From the NCBI GenBank assembly GCA_023386555.1, contig JAEWJK010000004.1:156047-220046 (forward strand): a stretch of DNA of 64,000 nt. The letters run 5' to 3'. Shown piece after piece: positions 8,285 through 16,958 of this stretch. The stretch's first letter is position 1. Each line of letters starts with the position of its first letter. Under the pieces are notes generated by a model, which searched no databases, had not been told where the DNA came from, and saw nothing but the letters and a program-made list of their open reading frames with translations. The position numbers and the translations under genes are program-made. This DNA is from Bacteroidota bacterium. GTDB taxonomy: Bacteria > Bacteroidota > Bacteroidia > Chitinophagales > Chitinophagaceae.

Positions 8285-8536
8285 TTATTTGATCGTATCA
8301 GTTTGTGATGCAGACGAATCAACAGGTAATTTCCAACTGATGGATTCACGTTCTAATGGTTGAGATACATAATCCTCTGAAGCCAATACTTTGGTAAGAG
8401 CAATGATGATAAAAATCACTGGGAAAGCTAAAAGAAGGGGAGCCAATAAATTATGGCGTTTAGTGTTTATTTTTTCCGGGCTTGTGCCTGCTTGTCGGTT
8501 AGTTTCTTCATCATGAAAAGCATTGGGAGTTTTCAT
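8285..8536 (-). CDS. small single-span membrane protein, unknown
   Basis: 83 residues. A hydrophilic N-terminus (about 1-30) precedes one membrane helix (NLLAPLLLAFPVIFIIIALT, about 29-48) and a short polar tail. No family recognised. It lies 32 bases upstream of saccharopine dehydrogenase on the same strand and could share a transcript. It has a plausible ATG, and the hydrophobic segment supports a real gene, but nothing indicates a function. Confidence 0.55.
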   Translation of the reverse strand: MKTPNAFHDEETNRQAGTSPEKINTKRHNLLAPLLLAFPVIFIIIALTKVLASEDYVSQPLERESISWKLPVDSSASQTDTIK

Positions 8537-8770
8537 ACAATATTATTTAAGCTATTGATTCATAAAATTCGTCTGATAAGCCACTGATTTCCCTGCTTAA
8601 AGGCTAATTCTATGCCTGAATTATTTGTGAAGAAATAAAGCAAAATATTATGGTTTCAAAAGCCGGTTTACGGGTGAAAAAAATTAGCTTTGTCCACCTT
8701 ATAAATGACTGTAGAACAAATCATTTTCTACTAAAATTACAGAAGACGAAAAGAGAAGGTTAAAACAAAT

Positions 8771-11476
8771 ATGGAAGAAACTTTATTACCCGAACAAACA
8801 GGAGATCACGATCGGATCATCAAAGTAAACATCGAGGAACAAATGAAGACAGCCTACATCGATTATTCGATGTCGGTTATCGTTGGTCGTGCACTTCCTG
8901 ATGTAAGAGATGGATTAAAACCGGTACACCGTAGAATTCTTCATGCCATGAACGAAATAGGCATGGCTCACAACAAGGCTTATAAAAAATCAGCTCGTGT
9001 GGTAGGTGAGGTGCTTGGTAAATATCATCCTCATGGTGATTCATCTGTGTACGATGCCATTGTTCGTATGGCCCAGGACTGGAGTATGAGATATACACTC
9101 ATCGATGGACAGGGTAACTTCGGTAACCAGGATGGTGATAGTCCTGCAGCAATGCGTTATACCGAAACACGTTTACAGCGTTTAGCTGAAAGCATGCTCG
9201 AGGATATTGAAAAAGATACGGTAGATTTTCAACTGAACTTCGATGATACGCTGAAAGAGCCAATGGTGCTTCCTACAAGAATTCCACAGCTACTGGTAAA
9301 CGGAAGTAGTGGTATTGCTGTAGGTATGGCTACGAACATGATGCCGCATAACCTTTCTGAGGTGGTGGATGGATGTGTGGCTTACATCGATAACAAAGAA
9401 ATTAGCATCGAGGAGTTGATGGCTTTCATTAAAGCTCCGGATTTCCCTACAGGTGGTGTAATCTACGGTATGGAAGGTGTGAAGCAGGGAATGTTAACAG
9501 GCCGTGGAAGGGTAGTGGTTCGTGGAAAATGTCATGTAGAAACAAAAGCCAGTGGCAGAGAACAGATCATTATCACTGAAGTGCCTTACCAGGTTAACCG
9601 TGATACATTGACTGATAGAATCGGTCAGTTGGTGAATGAAAAAGCTATTGAAGGAATTGCACACGTTAACAACGAGAGTAATAAGAGAGAAGGAACCAGG
9701 ATCGTTATTGATTTGAAACGTGATGCTGTTGCCCAAGTTATTATCAATCAACTTTTCAAATACACTGAATTACAGACAAGTTTTGGTATTAACAATGTGG
9801 CTTTAAGTAAAGGCCGTCCGAAGATACTGAACTTAAAAGATCTTATTTCTGAGTTTGTGGAATTCAGGATGGAAGTGGTAATTCGTCGTTCGAAATTTGA
9901 ATTACGGAAAGCTGAAGAAAGAGCCCATATTTTAGAAGGATATTTAAAAGCATTGGATCATTTAGATGAAGTGATTGCTTTGATCCGAGCAAGCCGTACT
10001 CCTGAGGATGCAAAAATTGCATTGATGGAGAAGAGCCGTACAGAGAAATGGTATCTGAACCCAACAATATTCGCCGATCTAACTGATGATCTTTACAAGC
10101 AGGAAGAGGGTCTTTCTGAAGAACAAACCAAAGCCATTCTTGAACTTCGTTTACAGCGTTTAACAGGGATGGAAAGAGATAAGATCGTTGATGAGTTCAA
10201 CAGCCTTATCGAAACTATCAGGAAGCTGAAAGAATTGTTGGGTAGTGAATTTTTAAGATACGAACTGATCAAAACCGAATTAGCTGAGATAAAAGCTAAG
10301 TTTGGTGATGCCCGTAAGAGTGAGATCCAGTACCTGGCAGATGAGATGAGGATCGAAGATCTTATTGAAGAAGAAGATGTTGTGATTACTATCTCACATT
10401 TAGGCTATATCAAAAGAACATCTGCTACCGAATATCGCCAACAAAAAAGAGGTGGAAGAGGAGCGATAGGCAGTAAAACCCGTGAAGAAGATTACGTAGA
10501 GCATCTTTTCGTAGCATCTACACACGATACCATGATGTTCTTCACCGAAAAAGGACGTTGTTACTGGCTGAAGGTATATGAGATTCCGGAAGGTGAAAAA
10601 AGTGGAAAGGGCAGAGCCATCCAAAACCTTATTCAGATTCCACCGGATGATAAAGTAAGAGCGATCATTGATGTGAAGAACCTTGCTGACAAAGAATTTG
10701 TAACAAATCATTATATCGTTCTTTGCACCAAAAAAGGAATAATAAAGAAAACTTTACTGGAAGATTTCAGCCGTCCAAGGTCAAGTGGTGTAAATGCCAT
10801 CACGATTGTTGAAGGTGATGAGTTACTGGAAGCAAAAATGACCGACGGAAATTGCCAGGTGATGTTAGCTGTGAAGTCTGGTAGAGCTATTCGTTTCCCG
10901 GAAGAAAAAGTTCGTCCGACAGGAAGAGGAGCAATTGGTGTTACCGGAATTGAGGTGGATGATGAGCATGATGAAGTGATCGGAATGATCTGTGTGGCAA
11001 AACAGGATGAATCAGCTTCTGTTTTGGTAGTAAGTGAAAAAGGATTTGGGAAAAGAACAGCTGTTGATGAATATCGCATCACTAATAGAGGTGGGAAAGG
11101 AGTAAAGACCATCAATGTAACTGAGAAAACCGGTAAGTTGATTGGCATCCTGGATCCTTCTGAAAAAGATGATCTGATCATCACCTGTAAATCAGGTATC
11201 ACTTTAAGAACACCGGTAGCTTCCATTAAAGAAGCCGGAAGAGCCACACAGGGAGTAAAGCTGATACGAATAGACGATGGTGATGAAATTGCAGCCATCT
11301 CAAGAATAGATGAGCAGGAGGTAGATGAAGTAGTTGAAGCAGTGGTAGATGGAAATGCAGAAAACACTGAATCTGCAACTGTTGAAACATCAAATGAAAT
11401 AAACGAAAATTCAACTCCGACTGATAACGGAGAAAACGATAGCAATAACAATTCTGAAACAGAAGAAAACCAATAA
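8771..11476 (+). CDS. gyrA: DNA gyrase subunit A
   Basis: 901 residues. The winged-helix and tower domains carry the catalytic Tyr130 (AAMRYTETR) that makes the transient DNA-protein link. The quinolone-resistance region reads GKYHPHGDSSVYDAIVRMAQ, with Ser91 and Asp95 at the positions equivalent to E. coli Ser83 and Asp87, so it is the sensitive-type sequence. The GyrA box reads QKRGGRG near residue 557, which separates gyrase from topoisomerase IV. The C-terminal DNA-wrapping pinwheel fills about 510-840, and the last ~50 residues form an acidic Asn/Glu/Thr-rich tail. The TPR gene follows after 6 bases. Confidence 0.97.
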   Translation: MEETLLPEQTGDHDRIIKVNIEEQMKTAYIDYSMSVIVGRALPDVRDGLKPVHRRILHAMNEIGMAHNKAYKKSARVVGEVLGKYHPHGDSSVYDAIVRMAQDWSMRYTLIDGQGNFGNQDGDSPAAMRYTETRLQRLAESMLEDIEKDTVDFQLNFDDTLKEPMVLPTRIPQLLVNGSSGIAVGMATNMMPHNLSEVVDGCVAYIDNKEISIEELMAFIKAPDFPTGGVIYGMEGVKQGMLTGRGRVVVRGKCHVETKASGREQIIITEVPYQVNRDTLTDRIGQLVNEKAIEGIAHVNNESNKREGTRIVIDLKRDAVAQVIINQLFKYTELQTSFGINNVALSKGRPKILNLKDLISEFVEFRMEVVIRRSKFELRKAEERAHILEGYLKALDHLDEVIALIRASRTPEDAKIALMEKSRTEKWYLNPTIFADLTDDLYKQEEGLSEEQTKAILELRLQRLTGMERDKIVDEFNSLIETIRKLKELLGSEFLRYELIKTELAEIKAKFGDARKSEIQYLADEMRIEDLIEEEDVVITISHLGYIKRTSATEYRQQKRGGRGAIGSKTREEDYVEHLFVASTHDTMMFFTEKGRCYWLKVYEIPEGEKSGKGRAIQNLIQIPPDDKVRAIIDVKNLADKEFVTNHYIVLCTKKGIIKKTLLEDFSRPRSSGVNAITIVEGDELLEAKMTDGNCQVMLAVKSGRAIRFPEEKVRPTGRGAIGVTGIEVDDEHDEVIGMICVAKQDESASVLVVSEKGFGKRTAVDEYRITNRGGKGVKTINVTEKTGKLIGILDPSEKDDLIITCKSGITLRTPVASIKEAGRATQGVKLIRIDDGDEIAAISRIDEQEVDEVVEAVVDGNAENTESATVETSNEINENSTPTDNGENDSNNNSETEENQ

Positions 11477-11482
11477 GTTCAT

Positions 11483-12877
11483 ATGAAAAAGATTGTATTT
11501 AGTGTGTTAGGCGTATTTCTGGTAGTATTAGCCTCTGCTCAGAAATTTTCAAAAGTTGAAACGCCTTATGTATTAGGTAAGTTTGAAGATGCTAGAACAG
11601 AAGTAGAGAAAATAGTTGCTGATGCCAAAAACCAATCTGTTGCTGATGCATGGCTTTGGCATGGTTCAATCTATGCTGTAATAGCTGATGATGCAAATTT
11701 GAAAATAAAATATCCTAGGGCCTCAGCAATAGCAATGAGTTCATTTCAAAAGTATGTAAAGCTAGACCCGTCAATGAAAACAATGAATAATGAAGCCATT
11801 CCAGGCAAAATAATCATTGATGTGTTATATAGAAGTAATCTTACAGATGGTATTGCATTCTTTGATAAAAAACAATGGGATTCGTCTTTTCTATATTTTA
11901 CTCAGGCTGCAGAAATTGGTGATATGATCACTAAATATAATTGGAGAGGTAATAAACAACCAATTGATACTACTACAGTATTATTCTCAGGTTATGCAGC
12001 TCAAAACGCTAAGTTATTGGATGAAGCTGCAAAATATTATAGCCGTATCGCCGATTTGAAGATCACAAATGTTCCGGCAGCAGGTGATGTGAAGGATATA
12101 TATGAATACTTAGTGTATTTCTACATGGACAAAAAGAATAACGAACAGTTCATGAAATATCTTGGTCTTGCAAAAGAAATGTATCCACAAGCTTTAGCAA
12201 CATGGGCAGATTATGAATCAGAATTCGTCGAGAAAAATTATACACTAGCACAAAAACTAGAAATATATAACCAGGCAGATGCAGCAGGTACACTTACCGC
12301 TAATCAATATTTAGCTTATGGAAATATGTTCTATAATCTGAAGGATGAAGACAAAGAGAAAATGGATAGTGCCACTATTGCTTCTTATAGACTAAAAGCA
12401 GAAGATGCATTTATTAAAGGTTTTAAAAAGGATAGTAAGAATGGATTGGCAGCTTATAATGTTGGGTTGATCAATTATAATGACTGGGTTGATCTGGACG
12501 ACAAGTTTGAAGTCAACATGAAGAAGATATCAGAGCTAAATAAGAGTAAAGCTGAAGTGAAAGATCCAAAGAAGAAACCTGCCAATGATGCCAGGATTAA
12601 GAAAGAAGTAGATGAGATAAAGGCCTTAAATGCAGCGATTGAAAAGAAACAACATGGTTTTGCCGATAAATCAATAGAGTGGATGGAAAACACTCACTCT
12701 GTATTATCAGTAAAAGAAAAAGCAGATCGATCAGAGAAAAATGTTCTTTCCAAATCAGTAGATTACCTTACTAATTTGTATCTGTGGAAGAGAGACAAAT
12801 CCAAAGGCAACAACGCAGATTATGATAAATACGATGCATTATACAAGAAGTACGATGCATTGCATGGAAAATATTAA
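11483..12877 (+). CDS. secreted TPR-like protein downstream of gyrA
   Basis: 464 residues. A signal peptide (MKKIVFSVLGVFLVVLASAQ) is followed by helical repeats resembling tetratricopeptide units (YVLGKFEDARTEVEKIVADA; QWDSSFLYFTQAAEI; KLLDEAAKYYSRIADLK). A Lys-rich coiled segment lies near 350-400 and a repetitive Tyr/Lys-rich end YDKYDALYKKYDALHGKY closes the protein. Function unknown; proteins of this shape are common in Bacteroidota envelopes. It is only 6 bases after gyrA and ends at a strong terminator, so it shares the gyrA transcript. Confidence 0.75.
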   Translation: MKKIVFSVLGVFLVVLASAQKFSKVETPYVLGKFEDARTEVEKIVADAKNQSVADAWLWHGSIYAVIADDANLKIKYPRASAIAMSSFQKYVKLDPSMKTMNNEAIPGKIIIDVLYRSNLTDGIAFFDKKQWDSSFLYFTQAAEIGDMITKYNWRGNKQPIDTTTVLFSGYAAQNAKLLDEAAKYYSRIADLKITNVPAAGDVKDIYEYLVYFYMDKKNNEQFMKYLGLAKEMYPQALATWADYESEFVEKNYTLAQKLEIYNQADAAGTLTANQYLAYGNMFYNLKDEDKEKMDSATIASYRLKAEDAFIKGFKKDSKNGLAAYNVGLINYNDWVDLDDKFEVNMKKISELNKSKAEVKDPKKKPANDARIKKEVDEIKALNAAIEKKQHGFADKSIEWMENTHSVLSVKEKADRSEKNVLSKSVDYLTNLYLWKRDKSKGNNADYDKYDALYKKYDALHGKY

Positions 12878-12902
12878 AGAAGTCTCAAGTATATTTAAGA
12901 AG

Positions 12903-12930
12903 AGCCCATCATTACGATGGGTTTTTTCTT
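12903..12930 (+). terminator. intrinsic terminator after gyrA operon
   Basis: Stem CCCATC/GATGGG with loop ATTAC, followed by six T. It closes the gyrA-TPR transcript. Confidence 0.85.
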
Positions 12931-13034
12931 GTGCGTAGTACAGACAACTTAAATTTAATTTAAATGCTTATCAAAATGACTTCAATCATATCTCAATAAT
13001 TGAATAAGAATACTTTAGTGTTTAAACTACTCGA

Positions 13035-13235
13035 ATGACATTCGGCAAAACGGGAGAAAAATGTCTGGTACCGGGAAAATACAGATGCTTTGGAAACAAC
13101 AATAAGCGTATTTTTCTATGTAAAGATGAAGTGTTTCCCAAACCCGAAACGGATCATGAAGGAATTTGGATTCTTACTTCAAAAGAAGAACCACCACATA
13201 CTAATTCATCTGAAACATATCAACATAAACTTTAA
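13035..13235 (+). CDS. small cysteine-containing protein, possibly YjzC-like
   Basis: 66 residues. The pattern TGEKCLVPGKYRCFGNNNKR followed by IFLCKDEVFP and a Trp near the end resembles short YjzC-type proteins (phi-x-pG-x-Y-x(n)-G-E-x-FP-x(n)-W). Three Cys at about residues 10, 18 and 29 could bind metal or form a disulfide. Function unknown. It starts a cluster of small genes with no obvious enzymes. Confidence 0.5.
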   Translation: MTFGKTGEKCLVPGKYRCFGNNNKRIFLCKDEVFPKPETDHEGIWILTSKEEPPHTNSSETYQHKL

Positions 13236-13467
13236 GTGAGAGGCCGTTTTAAATTGCTTATTTCTTAAGAAGAAATGAGTTTTATTATGTTGTTTATTCG
13301 ACCGTGTTCCATTTAACATAATATAAATTATAGGACAATTTTCACACCCAGAACGCTGCAAATGGATATCACATAATCCAACACATTGATAATGAATTAT
13401 TATTGTCCAATCTTACATTTCACAGTATATGGCACAATATTTCAGGCTTACTCAGAAAATAAGCGTT

Positions 13468-13686
13468 ATGGCAGGAAAACAAATTGATAAGAATCCGAAA
13501 TCTCAAAATCCTAACGATTCGGATTATGTATCTAAACATAGCAAACTGGGTAATCCTGATGGTACGGGTCAAAATTTTTCTGCAGTAAAAGATTCAGATT
13601 CAGATGCCAGTAAAAAACCGGGCAGAATTGTTACTGGTCAATCCGGCTCAAAAGAAAATCAAACTAAGGAACATCCGAACGTTTAA
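13468..13686 (+). CDS. small hydrophilic, probably disordered protein 1
   Basis: 72 residues from the ATG at 13468 (MAGKQIDKNPKSQNPNDSDY). A longer reading from 13429 is possible, but all three genes of this cluster share the immediate leader GTTATG, which supports the later start. It is rich in Lys, Asp, Ser, Gly and Asn, with no Cys or Trp and no hydrophobic core, so it is likely unstructured. Such short hydrophilic proteins are often stress-induced, but that is inference. It forms a run with the next two genes. Confidence 0.6.
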   Translation: MAGKQIDKNPKSQNPNDSDYVSKHSKLGNPDGTGQNFSAVKDSDSDASKKPGRIVTGQSGSKENQTKEHPNV

Positions 13687-13707
13687 TAATCATATAAATA
13701 TATAGTT

Positions 13708-13974
13708 ATGGCAATACATCACAATTCAGATCCGGGAAGAATTAAAACAGAATCAACAGATACTCAGAGAGATCTTGCAGCTAAAGGTGGTCCGGCAGTA
13801 GGTATTGGTGATGCTCAAAACAGAAAAGCATCTTCTCCTGCTTCTGATGATCTGCAAACCCAGGCTGCAGCTAAAGGTGCCCAGCAAAAGAAAGAATTGG
13901 AAGAGGATGATTCGTCTATTGAAGGACAAACTAAAAGCCGATCTGGAAATAGAATTTCAGGCAGTAACCACTGA
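13708..13974 (+). CDS. small hydrophilic, probably disordered protein 2
   Basis: 88 residues (MAIHHNSDPGRIKTESTDTQ at the start). It is Ala/Ser/Asp/Gln-rich with the acidic segment KKELEEDDSSIEGQTKSRSG near the end and no Cys or Trp. It lies 21 bases after protein 1 with the same leader (TATAGTTATG). It shows low-complexity similarity to its neighbours but no clear homology. Function unknown. Confidence 0.6.
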   Translation: MAIHHNSDPGRIKTESTDTQRDLAAKGGPAVGIGDAQNRKASSPASDDLQTQAAAKGAQQKKELEEDDSSIEGQTKSRSGNRISGSNH

Positions 13975-13987
13975 TAAATATAATGTT

Positions 13988-14236
13988 ATGGACAAAGATT
14001 ATAATAAAAAAGAAATAGAAAATAACCAGGATTTTAAGAGAACCGATAGTGATAAGCCTAACCAATTAGGGCCTTCTTCACCTTATAACAGGACGTCCGA
14101 TCATCCACAATCAGAAGCTTCAGCATCAAGCGCTGATAATGATATGGACAGGCAAACATCCAATGAGCATAATTTACAGCAAGATGCAGATGAAGCACAA
14201 AGTGATGGAAACCTCTCATTTCCTGAAGGAAAATAA
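13988..14236 (+). CDS. small hydrophilic, probably disordered protein 3
   Basis: 82 residues from the ATG at 13988 (MDKDYNKKEIENNQDFKRTD). An upstream in-frame extension to 13805 overlaps protein 2 and is not credible. It is rich in Asp, Asn, Ser and Gln, acidic, and without Cys or Trp. The leader is TAATGTTATG, like its two neighbours, and the gap to protein 2 is 13 bases. It ends just before a strong bidirectional terminator, so the trio is one transcript. Confidence 0.6.
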   Translation: MDKDYNKKEIENNQDFKRTDSDKPNQLGPSSPYNRTSDHPQSEASASSADNDMDRQTSNEHNLQQDADEAQSDGNLSFPEGK

Positions 14237-14239
14237 TCT

Positions 14240-14273
14240 AAAAAGCCGTTAATCAACCGATTAACGGCTTTTT
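14240..14273. terminator. bidirectional terminator shared by convergent genes
   Basis: Perfect 14-bp stem (14241-14254 with 14259-14272) and loop AACC, with A and T runs on both sides. It ends the small-protein cluster on the plus strand. On the minus strand its arm encodes the last residues KKPLIG of the TIGR03915 protein, whose TGA sits at the stem-loop junction. Confidence 0.9.
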
Positions 14274-15026
14274 CTCTGTCAAATACTTCCAATATCGCCT
14301 GGGCATATGCTGAATGTGTAATTTCATGTTTTTTCTTGCTTGAATATTTACGCTTTGAAAGTATTGCTTCCACAGTGATTGGTATAAAACTTCAGTATCA
14401 TCATATACAATTGAAACGTCATTTCCGCTATTTGTATTTTCAGAAAAATTAATAGTAACCTGTGTTACTTGTTGTAAATCATAGAACATTCCATACTTTC
14501 TATATACGTCGTAGATCAACCATTTCTGATCTGCATACCGTTTTTTAAAATGATTTTCCAACAAAGGCAATACATTAAAGTCAGGCTGAATCACAGCATA
14601 ATAAATCTGGTCTCTCGTCAATTCAAATCGAATGAAAGCTTCCATCCTATGCCTTTCCCTATATACTTTATGGGCAATCTGTCTCACCTCCAATATGGAA
14701 TGATTACTATAATCATACTCCACTGTATTCGTTGATGCAAATACATATTGGGCATATCGCAACAGAGTATTTTCGAAACCAGGTATTTCAGACAGAAAAG
14801 AATGATACAGTTCACTGGTTGCCCGATGCGATATTTTCTGCTTTAAACCTTTCCATACTCTTCCTGCTTTTACCTCATCAGTCAAAACTGCATGCCTGGC
14901 ATCAAACACATTTGGCTGAAAGTTATCTTGCTTAACAATGAATGGATCTTTGAACTTATACTCATACACTTCAAAAACAGCTGTCAGCCAGCCATCAAAT
15001 GTTCCGTCATACACAAGTGTTACCAT
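14253..15026 (-). CDS. TIGR03915/DUF4130 putative DNA-metabolism protein
   Basis: 257 residues. MVTLVYDGTFDGWLTAVFEVYEYK at the start and the segments VRQIAHKVYRERHRMEAFIR and RRYWKYLTEKKPLIG near the end match TIGR03915 (DUF4130), a family almost always encoded beside the TIGR03916 radical SAM protein and sometimes fused to a UdgX-like uracil-DNA-glycosylase domain; no such fusion is present here. Biochemical role is not established. The ATG overlaps the stop of the radical SAM gene (TGATG), so the two are co-translated. The C-terminal codons are part of a terminator stem shared with the opposite strand. Confidence 0.85.
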   Translation of the reverse strand: MVTLVYDGTFDGWLTAVFEVYEYKFKDPFIVKQDNFQPNVFDARHAVLTDEVKAGRVWKGLKQKISHRATSELYHSFLSEIPGFENTLLRYAQYVFASTNTVEYDYSNHSILEVRQIAHKVYRERHRMEAFIRFELTRDQIYYAVIQPDFNVLPLLENHFKKRYADQKWLIYDVYRKYGMFYDLQQVTQVTINFSENTNSGNDVSIVYDDTEVLYQSLWKQYFQSVNIQARKNMKLHIQHMPRRYWKYLTEKKPLIG

Positions 15027-16282
15027 CAGAACAAGCTGATTTGTGGTGAAAAATTCGGTTGGTATTTACTATTACCAAGTGAGAGTATCTGTTGTTTGAT
15101 CTGTATCGGTTGTAGGTCTCTCCTTTCATCATCTCTGGAATTACAGGTAATGAAATAGCGGGCTTTGGTGAGGGAAATCCCGATCTTTCTCAGGTTCTCC
15201 CAGGAAAGATTTTGATATCTTCTTGCTGATACAATTTTATTAGCTGACTGTACTCCCACTCCAGGAACACGTTTGATAAGTTGAATATCTGCTTTATTTA
15301 TATCGATTGGGAAAACCTGCATATTTCGTAAAGCCCAGCTGAGTTTTGGATCAATATCCATGTCCAATTGAGGATGTTCAGGCGAAACGATCTCATCTAC
15401 AGAAAATCCATAGAAACGCATTAACCAATCAGCCTGGTATAAACGATTTTCCCTAACCATCGGTACCGGAGTACCAATAGCAGGCAAACGATTGTCTGTA
15501 CTGATCGGTACATAACCTGAGTAATACACTCTTTTGAGTTTCATCTTTTGATAAAAGAAATGCGACATTAATAAAATTTGAAGATCAGCTTCAGGAGTAG
15601 CTCCTATCACCATTTGAGTACTTTGTCCGGCTGGTGCAAACAAAGGTGTTTTCTTCAGTGTCTTTTTCTCTTCTTTATGCTGAATAATGGCATTCTTCAG
15701 GTATTTCATCGGGTGAATCACATCTTCCTGCTTCTTATCAGGAGCTAATAGTTTCAGGCTTTCTTTGGTGGGCATTTCTACGTTAACACTCAATCTATCA
15801 GCATATAGTCCGGCTTCTTTCAGTAATTCTTCACTTGCTCCAGGGATTGCTTTCAAGTGAATATATCCATTGAAACGATGTTCGGTTCGAAGTTTTTTAG
15901 CGATCAATACTAAACGCTCCATCGTATAATCTGCATTTTTAAAAATGCCTGAGCTGAGGAATAAACCCTCTATATAATTTCTTCGATAAAAGTTGATGGT
16001 GAGATCCACTACTTCTTGCACAGTGAATGCAGCTCGTTTGATATCATTGCTTTTTCTGCTAACGCAATAAGCACAGTCGAAAATGCAATGATTAGTGAGC
16101 AGAATTTTTAATAGTGAAACACAACGTCCATCTTCGGTATAGGCATGGCAAATTCCGTTTGATGCATTGCCTAAACCTTTATTGTGATTTTCTCTTTTAC
16201 TTCCACTTGATGCACAGGACACATCGTATTTAGCAGCATCAGCAAGGATGGATAATTTTTCATGGATACGATCAGCATTCAT
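15026..16282 (-). CDS. TIGR03916 radical SAM protein, putative DNA modification/repair
   Basis: 418 residues from the ATG at 16282 (MNADRIHEKLSILADAAKYD). The radical SAM cluster motif is CIFDCAYC (C-x3-C-x2-C), near residue 70. A C-terminal helix-hairpin-helix (IKRVPGVGVQSANKIVSARR) suggests DNA binding. These features and the TIGR03915 partner identify TIGR03916, annotated as a putative DNA modification or repair radical SAM protein; its substrate is not known. A longer reading to 16318 is unlikely because a TATATTTG promoter element lies at 16295-16288, just upstream of the chosen ATG. Confidence 0.87.
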   Translation of the reverse strand: MNADRIHEKLSILADAAKYDVSCASSGSKRENHNKGLGNASNGICHAYTEDGRCVSLLKILLTNHCIFDCAYCVSRKSNDIKRAAFTVQEVVDLTINFYRRNYIEGLFLSSGIFKNADYTMERLVLIAKKLRTEHRFNGYIHLKAIPGASEELLKEAGLYADRLSVNVEMPTKESLKLLAPDKKQEDVIHPMKYLKNAIIQHKEEKKTLKKTPLFAPAGQSTQMVIGATPEADLQILLMSHFFYQKMKLKRVYYSGYVPISTDNRLPAIGTPVPMVRENRLYQADWLMRFYGFSVDEIVSPEHPQLDMDIDPKLSWALRNMQVFPIDINKADIQLIKRVPGVGVQSANKIVSARRYQNLSWENLRKIGISLTKARYFITCNSRDDERRDLQPIQIKQQILSLGNSKYQPNFSPQISLF

Positions 16283-16287
16283 CACAA

Positions 16288-16295
16288 CAAATATA
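16288..16295 (-). promoter_or_regulatory. -7 element for the radical SAM/TIGR03915 operon
   Basis: On the minus strand TATATTTG matches TAnnTTTG. Transcription would begin near 16281, so the ATG at 16282 would give a leaderless or nearly leaderless mRNA. A TTG at 16318-16316 is about 20 bases upstream. Confidence 0.5.
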
Positions 16296-16355
16296 CTAAA
16301 ATATTTAGCATTTGGCAAGACTGTGCTTCACTATTTCAAGCAAACGCAAATTGGT

Positions 16356-16916
16356 TTATTTAATTTGGGCAAATAAGGCTTTTAATTCATTCTGCAATGA
16401 ACGACCTTTATCGTTGTTATACCAATTTTGCAGGTTTGTTCTGATGGTATTGATATCAGCCTTTTGAGCTTTCATCTCATCCATTAATTGCTGAGCTGCT
16501 GCAGGTCTAGCACCCCATGAAAACAGATCGTTTCCATTTTTGTTACGAACAATAAATTGAGGAATACTTTTCGTTCCGTTGGTGAGATAATTATTAATTA
16601 AAAAAGGTTCACTATCTCGTAATTGGAGATTGTATGTGATTGTTGGATTTTGTTCTGACAATTTTATTAGAAACGGTAGCGTAGGTGCAACATCTCCACA
16701 CCATGGTTCAATGATAACAATCCAATGCATTGGTTCAGAAATGGATTTGATAATTTGAACCAATTCTTCGTCCAATTCCAAAGTTTTCATCCAACGGTTC
16801 ATTCGCTGAAAATTCAACCGGGTATAATCAAGATAATCGGGGTTATTATAAGGTGGCTGGGGATTGCTTGAACTAAGTATTTTATTAAATAGATTTATAT
16901 ATTCCTGGTAAGTCAT
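16356..16916 (-). CDS. thioredoxin-family protein (Thioredoxin_9 type)
   Basis: 186 residues from the ATG at 16916; a TTG start would add four. The segment HWIVIIEPWCGDVAPTLPFL holds a thioredoxin-like active site in which the second cysteine is replaced (WCGDVAP), and KSIPQFIV carries the cis-proline. This single-Cys form is normal for the Thioredoxin_9 family found in Bacteroidota and Firmicutes. It may act in thiol exchange, but no partner is visible. It sits in a minus-strand run upstream of the radical SAM pair with a 73-base gap. Confidence 0.8.
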   Translation of the reverse strand: MTYQEYINLFNKILSSSNPQPPYNNPDYLDYTRLNFQRMNRWMKTLELDEELVQIIKSISEPMHWIVIIEPWCGDVAPTLPFLIKLSEQNPTITYNLQLRDSEPFLINNYLTNGTKSIPQFIVRNKNGNDLFSWGARPAAAQQLMDEMKAQKADINTIRTNLQNWYNNDKGRSLQNELKALFAQIK

Positions 16917-16958
16917 AGGTTGTAGCAATTCAAATCTTTATAACAAAAAATCGTTGAT

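Noticed and set aside
10711..11451. 246-residue frame antisense to gyrA
   Set aside because: Ser/Thr-rich low-quality translation opposite the conserved gyrA C-terminus; typical shadow frame.
13805..14236. 143-residue reading of the third small protein
   Set aside because: It overlaps protein 2 in another frame; the ATG at 13988 has the leader shared with its neighbours.
16283..16318. Longer N-terminus of the radical SAM protein
   Set aside because: A promoter element lies within this stretch, just upstream of the ATG at 16282, and the added residues are not family-like.
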